NCBI RefSeq assembly: GCF_000319245.1
Contig: NC_019814.1
Span: 434,001-498,000, forward strand
Direction: 5' to 3'
DNA: 64,000 nucleotides
DNA from: Candidatus Kinetoplastibacterium blastocrithidii (ex Strigomonas culicis)
GTDB lineage: Bacteria; Pseudomonadota; Gammaproteobacteria; Burkholderiales; Burkholderiaceae_B
The notes under the pieces are model-generated. The model saw only the letters and a list, made by a program, of their open reading frames with translations, searched no databases and was not told the origin of the DNA. The position numbers and the translations under genes are program-made. Positions 57,734 to 64,000 of the stretch are shown here, piece after piece. The number at the start of each line of letters is the position of its first letter. The first letter of the stretch is position 1.

Positions 57734-60034
57734 ATGTCTTTATCTAGAGTAAATATATTATTAATAGCTTTTGCTGCATTATTTATAGTTCCAAGTGTCT
57801 CTTATTCTTCCAATCTTTCAAACTTACATAATATATGCATCAATGGAAACAATAAAGTTGATAAATCTGTAATTGTTGAAAAATTACCTTTTAAAACAGG
57901 AGATAAGATAACGGAAGAATTATTATCGAGAGCCATAAGTAATTTATATGATACCGGTTGTTTTGATGATGTTTCTATTAAGATAGAAAATACTACTATT
58001 TTTGTTAGTGTTAGGGAAGTGCCTATCATACATTCAGTAAATTTTTATGGGTCTAATCAATTTAGTAATGATTATATGCTAAATATATTAAACAGATTTA
58101 ATTTTACTCAAGGGTCTTTCTTTAATCAAAACTCTCTAAATAATGTTAAAAAAGAGATAGAGCTTAGTTATCATACTAAAGGCATGCACTGTGTGGAAAT
58201 ATCTATAGATAAAACAATTACTGCTGAATTTATTGATATAGGTTTTAATATTAAGGAAGGACCTTTAACTAAGATAAGAAATATTAGTATAGTAGGCAAT
58301 AAAAGTTTTCCAGAAAAATCATTGTCAAAATTATTTAAGTCTAATTCTACGAACCTATTTTCTTTTTATACTAAGAATGATGTATTTATAAAAGAAAATC
58401 TAGAGTCGGATTTAGAGAAATTGCATATTTTTTATATGGATAAAGGTTATGCCAACTTTAAAGTACGTGAACAAAAGATTACTTTTTCTTGCTCTAAAGA
58501 CATAGTTGATATAGTTATATCAATTGATGAGGGATCATTATATAAAATAAATGATGTGAATTTATTATGCAACTCATACGAATTTTATAAAAAAATTATT
58601 GATTTAATAGATATTAAAAAAGGTGATGTTTACTCTATATCTAGTATAAATAATACAATTCTTTCAATAAAAGAATATCTAGGAAATCAGGGATTTGCTG
58701 TTGCAGATATAAATTTCGCTATAGAAACGAAGAATAAAGAATCAGAAAATTTGATTGATATTGTTTTTAATATAGATGTCGGAGACATTATATATGTTGA
58801 TAAAATAAATATCACCGGTAATTCTTATACCCTTGATAAGGTAATAAGAAGAGAATTACGTCAATTTGAGACATCCATGTATAATTATCAAAAAATTAAA
58901 TCATCCAAGGAAAAGCTAGACCGATTAGGTTTTTTTAGTAAGGTTTCTATGGGATTTAATCCATCTCCTGATTCAAGTGATCTTGTTGATATAAATATAG
59001 ATGTTGAAGAAAAGAAAACAGGTATTTTTAATGTTGGATTTGGCTATGGCTCGTCAGATAAAGCTGTCTTCTCTGCTGCTATAAGTGATGATAATTTATA
59101 TGGAAATGGCTCTGATATAACCTTGCAGCTAAACCATAGCAAAGCAAATAGTTCAGCTATGATTTCATATACTGATCCATATTTCTTAGATAAAAAAATT
59201 AGGAATACTATAGTTTTTGATTATAGAATTAATAATCAGAATGGCAGAAGCGACAATTATAAAATAAGATCCATGCGGCAAGGAATAGATCTTGGTATTC
59301 CTGTTTCAGAATCAAGTACATTATCATTTGGTTTTTTTTTAGAAAATAATAATATTATTTCCTTTAATAAATTATCATCAGTATATAATAGATTCCTAGA
59401 TCAATATGGTTGTAATACAAAATCATTTAACATAAATCTAGGATTATCAGATGACACTAGAAATAATGTTATTTCACCAAGCACAGGATCATTTAAATCT
59501 GTGAAGCTAGATTTTTCTTTTATGGATTTAAAATATCTTATTGTGACTGCTAATTACCAACGTTATTTATTGTTTGCTGATAAGTATATAGTGTTTATTA
59601 ACGGATTAGTTGACTATGGATTAAGTTATGGAAGTAAAGATTACCCATCTATAAAAAACTTATATGCAGGTGGCATAGGTAGTGTTCGTGGTTATAGGAC
59701 ATCATCTGTAGGACCAAAGGATCTTTATACTGGGGAGTATACTGGTGGCTCTAAACGAGTTATAGCCAATGCTCACTTTTATATACCTATTCCTGATAAT
59801 TATATAGATAAAATGTTAAGGCCTTTTATATTTATAGATGCTGGTAAGGTTTTCAATAAAAGCATTAAAAAATATAATGATTCTGTTAGATGTGGATGGC
59901 GCTGTTCTACTGGCCTAGGAGTTTCCTGGAAGTCTCCTGTTGGTATTGTGCAGATTTCTTATGGCTTGCCTTTAAATAGACATATTGATGATGATATACA
60001 GAACCTACAGATACAGATGGGATCTGTTTTTTAG
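57734..60034 (+). CDS. bamA: Outer membrane protein assembly factor BamA
   Basis: BamA inserts beta-barrel proteins into the outer membrane. A signal peptide (LLIAFAALFIVPSVSYSS, cut near residue 25) is followed by five POTRA domains (about 27-430) and a C-terminal 16-strand barrel. The lid-loop VRGF motif appears as VRGY in GSVRGYRTSS near 655, a conservative change. The protein ends in Phe (QMGSVF), the usual outer-membrane targeting residue. Length 766 is near normal. The gene rseP expected just upstream is absent. Confidence 0.96.
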   Translation: MSLSRVNILLIAFAALFIVPSVSYSSNLSNLHNICINGNNKVDKSVIVEKLPFKTGDKITEELLSRAISNLYDTGCFDDVSIKIENTTIFVSVREVPIIHSVNFYGSNQFSNDYMLNILNRFNFTQGSFFNQNSLNNVKKEIELSYHTKGMHCVEISIDKTITAEFIDIGFNIKEGPLTKIRNISIVGNKSFPEKSLSKLFKSNSTNLFSFYTKNDVFIKENLESDLEKLHIFYMDKGYANFKVREQKITFSCSKDIVDIVISIDEGSLYKINDVNLLCNSYEFYKKIIDLIDIKKGDVYSISSINNTILSIKEYLGNQGFAVADINFAIETKNKESENLIDIVFNIDVGDIIYVDKINITGNSYTLDKVIRRELRQFETSMYNYQKIKSSKEKLDRLGFFSKVSMGFNPSPDSSDLVDINIDVEEKKTGIFNVGFGYGSSDKAVFSAAISDDNLYGNGSDITLQLNHSKANSSAMISYTDPYFLDKKIRNTIVFDYRINNQNGRSDNYKIRSMRQGIDLGIPVSESSTLSFGFFLENNNIISFNKLSSVYNRFLDQYGCNTKSFNINLGLSDDTRNNVISPSTGSFKSVKLDFSFMDLKYLIVTANYQRYLLFADKYIVFINGLVDYGLSYGSKDYPSIKNLYAGGIGSVRGYRTSSVGPKDLYTGEYTGGSKRVIANAHFYIPIPDNYIDKMLRPFIFIDAGKVFNKSIKKYNDSVRCGWRCSTGLGVSWKSPVGIVQISYGLPLNRHIDDDIQNLQIQMGSVF

Positions 60035-60074
60035 ATGATTTAGTTTTTATTTTATTAAGAGTGATATTTATATT

Positions 60075-60665
60075 ATGTTTAACTTTATGATTGATAAATT
60101 TATTTGTAATTTTTCTGATAATTTAAAGAGAAGATTTACTATTACTACTCTTTTATTTTTTGTTTGTATTCCTATTATTCCTATGAATTCTTTTGCTGAA
60201 GAAACAAATGAAACAAATGAAATAAAGGAAATAAAGGAAATAAAAATAGGTTTTGTAAATACCGATCGTATTTTAAAGGAGTCTAATCCAGCTAAGGCCT
60301 CACAAAAAAAAATTGAAATTGAATTTAAAAAGAGAGATGAAGAACTACAGAAACTAAGTCTAAGCTTACGTTCTCAGATTGAGAAATTTGATAAGGAATC
60401 TTTGGTTATATCAGAAAATGATAAGATACATCTCCAAAGAAATTTGAATAACTTGGATGTGGATCTTCAACGTAAACGTCGTGAATTTCAAGAAGATTTT
60501 AATAGGAGAAGGAATGAGGAGTTTTCTTCTATTATTTCTATAGTCAATGATAGTATTAAAAATATTGCTGAACAAGATAACTTTGATCTAATATTGCAGG
60601 ATGCCATAGCTGTAAATCCTAGAATTGATATTACAGATCAAGTTATTAGAGCATTAAATAAATAA
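60075..60665 (+). CDS. skp: Periplasmic chaperone Skp/OmpH
   Basis: Skp holds unfolded outer membrane proteins in the periplasm. A 20-residue N-terminal stretch precedes a signal peptide (about 21-41, ending NSFA). Residues 43-57 are a lysine-glutamate-rich repeat (ETNETNEIKEIKEIK) encoded by five 9-bp units, then the OmpH domain from KIGFVNTDRILKE. The coiled-coil arms and C-terminal body follow. The N-terminus before the signal peptide is longer than usual; a start at the Met of residue 5 is possible. Follows bamA by 40 nt. Confidence 0.9.
   Translation: MFNFMIDKFICNFSDNLKRRFTITTLLFFVCIPIIPMNSFAEETNETNEIKEIKEIKIGFVNTDRILKESNPAKASQKKIEIEFKKRDEELQKLSLSLRSQIEKFDKESLVISENDKIHLQRNLNNLDVDLQRKRREFQEDFNRRRNEEFSSIISIVNDSIKNIAEQDNFDLILQDAIAVNPRIDITDQVIRALNK
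60201..60245 (+). repeat. Five 9-bp tandem repeats inside skp
   Basis: Two copies of GAAACAAAT (60201-60218) are followed by GAAATAAAG, GAAATAAAG and GAAATAAAA (60219-60245), all in frame, encoding E-T-N, E-T-N, E-I-K, E-I-K, E-I-K between the signal peptide and the mature OmpH domain. Being 9 bp, changes in copy number would keep the frame. Confidence 0.9.
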
Positions 60666-60670
60666 TATAT

Positions 60671-61759
60671 ATGCCTACTTTATTAGATAAAGATCAATCT
60701 ATAGATCTAGGTAGATTATTATCTTTAGTTGACACCTCTAATATAGATTTACAATTAATATTAGCAGATGATTCTGCATTTATAATGGGAATATCTAGTT
60801 TATCTAAAGCTATTAGAGGTGATATCACTTTTTTAAATGATATTAGGTATATAAAGTATGTAAGCGACACTAATGCTTCGGCAATTATTGTAAGCGATAA
60901 GATTTATTCAGATCTTATAATGAGAAATAGCATGCCTGATTGTAGTTTTATAGTATGTAATAATCCATATCTGTTATATGCTAGAGTAACTCATTGGTTT
61001 AATAAACAATTATCTAAAAACATATCACAAAATATTCATTCATCTGCTATAGTCTCAACAGATTCTATTATAGGGCATAACGTAGAGATAGGACCACACT
61101 CTGTAATTGGTCCTGGAGTTGTTATTGGCAGAGATGCTAAAATCGGATCTGGATGTGCAATAGGAAAGAATTCAGACATTGGTGATAATTGCCTAATACA
61201 TTCGAGAGTTACATTATATCCAAACACTACAATTGGTTCTAGATCTCTTATTCATAGTGGGGTTGTATTAGGCGCTGATGGTTTCGGTTATGCTCTAGAT
61301 AAATCTAGTAGTTGTTTTATTTGGAATAAAATTTATCAATTTGGGCGTGTTGAGATTGGTAGCGATGTTGAAATAGGAGCTAATACTACTATTGATAGAG
61401 GAGCTCTAGATAATACTGTTATTGGCAATGGTGTAAAATTAGACAATCAGGTTATGATAGGACATAACGTGATAATAGGGGATGGTACGGCGATAGCGGC
61501 TTGTGTTGGTATAGCAGGGTCAACTAAAATAGGGAAAAGGTGCAGTATAGCAGGCGCTGCTATGGTTTCTGGTCATATAACCATAGTAGACGATGTTCAT
61601 ATATCTGGGGCTACTGCAATTATATCAAATATTATAAAATCTGGTCGTTATACTGGTATTTATCCCTATTCTACTCATTCTGAATGGCAGCATAATGCTC
61701 CTATTATTTCAAAATTATCGAAAATAAGAAAGCTTATTAAGTCGTTTTTTAAGAAATAA
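60671..61759 (+). CDS. lpxD: UDP-3-O-(3-hydroxymyristoyl)glucosamine N-acyltransferase
   Basis: LpxD adds the second acyl chain in lipid A synthesis. An N-terminal domain (1-110) precedes a left-handed beta-helix of hexapeptide repeats with IGHNVEIGPHSVIG, GADGFGYAL and the catalytic-His segment QVMIGHNVIIGDG near 260. Length 362 is close to the usual 340. Starts 5 nt after skp. Confidence 0.95.
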   Translation: MPTLLDKDQSIDLGRLLSLVDTSNIDLQLILADDSAFIMGISSLSKAIRGDITFLNDIRYIKYVSDTNASAIIVSDKIYSDLIMRNSMPDCSFIVCNNPYLLYARVTHWFNKQLSKNISQNIHSSAIVSTDSIIGHNVEIGPHSVIGPGVVIGRDAKIGSGCAIGKNSDIGDNCLIHSRVTLYPNTTIGSRSLIHSGVVLGADGFGYALDKSSSCFIWNKIYQFGRVEIGSDVEIGANTTIDRGALDNTVIGNGVKLDNQVMIGHNVIIGDGTAIAACVGIAGSTKIGKRCSIAGAAMVSGHITIVDDVHISGATAIISNIIKSGRYTGIYPYSTHSEWQHNAPIISKLSKIRKLIKSFFKK

Positions 61760-61801
61760 TAAAATAGTAATTTTATCTTAGAAAATTTTAGGATTTTATA
61801 A

Positions 61802-62254
61802 ATGGAATTAAATATACAGGATATAATGAAAAGATTACCACATCGTTATCCTATGTTATTAGTCGATCGTGTGGTTGAAATGATTCCAGGCAAGTCCATA
61901 GTAGCGATTAAAAATGTGTCTATGAATGAACATTTCTTTAGTGGTCATTTCCCGCATTTTCCTGTTATGCCAGGAGTTTTGATCATAGAAGCATTGGCGC
62001 AATCAGCAGCTCTATTTTCTTTCGCAGATGATGGCAATCTTGGAACAATTGGTAGCAACACAGCGTATTATTTAGTTGGTATTGATGAAACTCGTTTTAG
62101 ACGTCCGGTTGTGCCCGGCGATCAGTTGCGTTTAGAAGTATATGCTGAACGCTTGAGCCGTTCTATTTGCAAATACAAGGCACGTGCATTAGTAGATTCT
62201 CATATTGTAGCTGAGACTAAATTGATGTGCGCAATTCGTGAATTTGAAAATTAA
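61802..62254 (+). CDS. fabZ: 3-hydroxyacyl-[acyl-carrier-protein] dehydratase FabZ
   Basis: FabZ dehydrates beta-hydroxyacyl-ACP in fatty acid elongation and competes with LpxA/LpxD for hydroxymyristoyl-ACP. The hot-dog fold signature [14 protein letters not shown] and the active-site helix with [20 protein letters not shown] are intact (His and Glu). Length 150. Its stop is directly followed by the lpxA ATG with no spacer. Confidence 0.96.
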   Translation: MELNIQDIMKRLPHRYPMLLVDRVVEMIPGKSIVAIKNVSMNEHFFSGHFPHFPVMPGVLIIEALAQSAALFSFADDGNLGTIGSNTAYYLVGIDETRFRRPVVPGDQLRLEVYAERLSRSICKYKARALVDSHIVAETKLMCAIREFEN

Positions 62255-63046
62255 ATGAATAGGAATATACATCCAACTGCTATTGTAGATATTTCAGCTA
62301 GCATTGATAGTTCCGTAGTGATAGGTCCGTATGTAGTAATAGGTCCTAAGGTTTGTATAGATTCAGGCACAGTAGTAGGGTCACATTGTGTTATTGATGG
62401 AGATACTACTATAGGAAAAAATAATCAATTATATCGTTTCTGTTCTATTGGAGGAGTTCCTCAAGACAAAAAATACAAACTAGAATCTACAAAATTGATT
62501 ATAGGTAATCATAATACTATAAGAGAATTTACAACTTTTAATATTGGTACGGTTCAGGATGAGTCTAAAACTATCGTTGGTGATGGTAATTGGATAATGG
62601 CTTATGTTCATATTGCTCATGATTGTTGTATTGGGAATAACGTAACATTAGCAAATTCAGTCCAATTAGGTGGTCACGTAACTATAGATGATTGGGCTAT
62701 AATAGGTGGGTTAACAGGCATTCATCAGTTCTCAAAAATAGGAGCTCATGTTATGGTTGGAAGTAATAGTTCTTTGATTCAGGATGTTCCTCCCTTCGTT
62801 TTATGTGCTGGAAACCCTTCTCGCCCTTTTGGAGTGAATATAGAAGGATTGAAACGTAGAAATTTTTCAGATGATGTAATACTAGAAATCAAAAAAGCCT
62901 ATAAAACAATTTATCGTCAGGGATTGTCTTTAATTGATGCTAAATCTAAGTTGCAGTTATATTGTGGTAATTCTATAAAATCTTCTTTGTATCTAAAAAT
63001 TATTATAGATTTTTTAGATAATTCGAGCAGGGGTATTATTAGGTAA
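62255..63046 (+). CDS. lpxA: UDP-N-acetylglucosamine acyltransferase
   Basis: LpxA starts lipid A synthesis. The beta-helix of hexapeptide repeats includes the catalytic-His segment MAYVHIAHDCCIGNNV near 120 and GGLTGIHQFSKIGAHVMVG; the C-terminal helical part contains EGLKRRNFS. Length 263 is normal. It starts at the base right after the fabZ stop, so translation must be coupled. Confidence 0.96.
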   Translation: MNRNIHPTAIVDISASIDSSVVIGPYVVIGPKVCIDSGTVVGSHCVIDGDTTIGKNNQLYRFCSIGGVPQDKKYKLESTKLIIGNHNTIREFTTFNIGTVQDESKTIVGDGNWIMAYVHIAHDCCIGNNVTLANSVQLGGHVTIDDWAIIGGLTGIHQFSKIGAHVMVGSNSSLIQDVPPFVLCAGNPSRPFGVNIEGLKRRNFSDDVILEIKKAYKTIYRQGLSLIDAKSKLQLYCGNSIKSSLYLKIIIDFLDNSSRGIIR

Positions 63047-63051
63047 AAATA

Positions 63052-64000
63052 ATGGTTCTTAGAATTGGTCTTGTAGCTGGTGAGCCTTCTGGAGATTTAT
63101 TAGCTAGTTATATGGTTAGAGATATAAATAAATACATTAATAATATATCTTATGATGGAATTGGTGGTAAAAATTTAATAGATTTAGGATTTAGTTCACT
63201 TTTTGAAATGGAAAATTTATCTGTTTTCGGATATGTTGATGCTTTTCTAAGACTTCCTAAGATATATTATATATATAAAAGTTTAATAAATAGATGGATT
63301 AATAAAAATCCTATTTCTATTTTTATTGGGGTAGATCTACCAGATTTTAATCTAAGAATAGAGAATATACTTAAGAGATCAGGTATTCCTACAGTCCACT
63401 TTGTAAGTCCATCTATATGGGCATGGCGTTATAACAGAATAAATCAAATTCGTGAAGCAGTATCTCATATGTTGGTAGTCTTTCCTTTTGAGAAATCTAT
63501 TTATAAAAAAGAAGGTATTCCTGTAACTTATGTAGGTCATCCTTTAGCTTCGAAAATTCCTTTAAATCCGGATAGAGATAAAGCTAGAAATATTTTAAAT
63601 ATCAATGCAAATAAAAATGTTTTGGCTATATTACCTGGCAGTAGAATTTCAGAGATAAAAAATTTAGCCCCACGCTTTTTAGAAACAGCGAAGTTGTTAT
63701 ACAAGAAAGATAGTAGATTGGAGTTTTTAGTGCCGATGGCAAATGAGACAATGAGATTTGAATTTGAGAAAATATTACATAAATTCCCTGTTCCCAATAT
63801 AAGGTGCATGAGTGATAGAGATTATATTAATTCTAAAGATATAATTAAGAAGCCTATATCTTGGTATGCTATTGAGGCTAGCGATGCTGTTTTATTATCA
63901 AGTGGAACAGCGACTTTAGAGAGTGCTTTATTTAAAAAACCTATGGTTATTTCTTATGTCTTATCATCATTTGCTAGGAAAGTAATGTCATGGAAATCAG
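63052..64000 (+). CDS. lpxB: Lipid A disaccharide synthase, 5' part
   Basis: LpxB joins the two glucosamine units of lipid A. The frame is open from the ATG at 63052 to the window end (316 codons). It starts MVLRIGLVAGEPSGDLL and contains IGVDLPDFNLRIE, HFVSPSIWAWRYNRI, YVGHPLA and LPGSRISEI, and LLSSGTATLESALFKKPMV, all GT-B LpxB signatures. About 70 residues and the stop lie beyond the window. It begins 5 nt after lpxA. Confidence 0.94.
   Translation, partial: MVLRIGLVAGEPSGDLLASYMVRDINKYINNISYDGIGGKNLIDLGFSSLFEMENLSVFGYVDAFLRLPKIYYIYKSLINRWINKNPISIFIGVDLPDFNLRIENILKRSGIPTVHFVSPSIWAWRYNRINQIREAVSHMLVVFPFEKSIYKKEGIPVTYVGHPLASKIPLNPDRDKARNILNINANKNVLAILPGSRISEIKNLAPRFLETAKLLYKKDSRLEFLVPMANETMRFEFEKILHKFPVPNIRCMSDRDYINSKDIIKKPISWYAIEASDAVLLSSGTATLESALFKKPMVISYVLSSFARKVMSWKS

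Noticed and set aside
1-64000. CRISPR arrays, insertion sequences, prophage or toxin-antitoxin and defence genes
   Set aside because: No spaced direct repeats, transposase or integrase motifs or known defence domains were seen; the content is housekeeping.

Overview
The window is 64 kb of a compact, AT-rich (about 30% G+C by eye) bacterial chromosome. It holds about 60 protein genes, one tRNA gene, and no rRNA, insertion sequence, prophage or CRISPR array. Protein sequences and gene orders are betaproteobacterial, closest in layout to Alcaligenaceae such as Bordetella: xseA-sodB, gmk-rpoZ-spoT, lpxK-ycaR-kdsB-adk, rpfE/recJ beside lolCD-tatD, and rpsB through lpxB. Low G+C, short spacers and genes missing from otherwise conserved runs point to a reduced, host-restricted genome. 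The best guess is a trypanosomatid endosymbiont of the 'Candidatus Kinetoplastibacterium' type or a relative. That placement is inference, because no 16S rRNA gene lies in the window.

Layout. 1-5.4 kb, mostly plus: ppiD (3' part), rsmD (minus), ftsY, ribBA, ribH, nusB, pgpA. 5.4-16.5 kb, mostly minus: pyrF, spoT, rpoZ, gmk, (amn on plus), tRNA-Ala(CGC), xthA, rpsT, murJ, adk, kdsB, ycaR, lpxK. A divergent noncoding gap at 16.5-16.85 kb carries three DnaA-box-like sites. 16.8-25 kb: xseA, sodB, csp (minus), ubiK, rpmI-rplT-pheS-pheT-ihfA-merR, and an unidentified small ORF. 25-35 kb: folD (minus), the pyruvate dehydrogenase genes aceE-aceF-lpdA, a YbdG-type channel, nadE. 35-40.7 kb: recJ and an rpfE-like gene (minus), lolC-lolD-tatD. 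40.9-49 kb: purL, rph, folC, cvpA, purF. 49-51.4 kb, minus: dsbB, marC, map. 51.7-64 kb: rpsB-tsf-pyrH-frr-uppS-cdsA-dxr-bamA-skp-lpxD-fabZ-lpxA-lpxB, the last cut by the window end.

Together the genes cover translation, envelope building (lipid A, Kdo, lipid II flipping, BamA, Lol export), acetyl-CoA supply, and nucleotide and cofactor synthesis (riboflavin, folate, NAD, purine, pyrimidine). That fits a symbiont that keeps its own Gram-negative envelope and may supply cofactors and purines to its host.

I did not find a clearly new multi-gene system. The strongest second-look items are: a SpoT protein with the catalytic Glu of its synthetase domain replaced by Lys and no C-terminal regulatory region; a perfect 16-bp inverted repeat at the ycaR/kdsB junction; the DnaA-box cluster at a strand switch; rsmD and ftsY sharing a CATG start; and clean losses of thiL, rseP and dedD from conserved gene runs.
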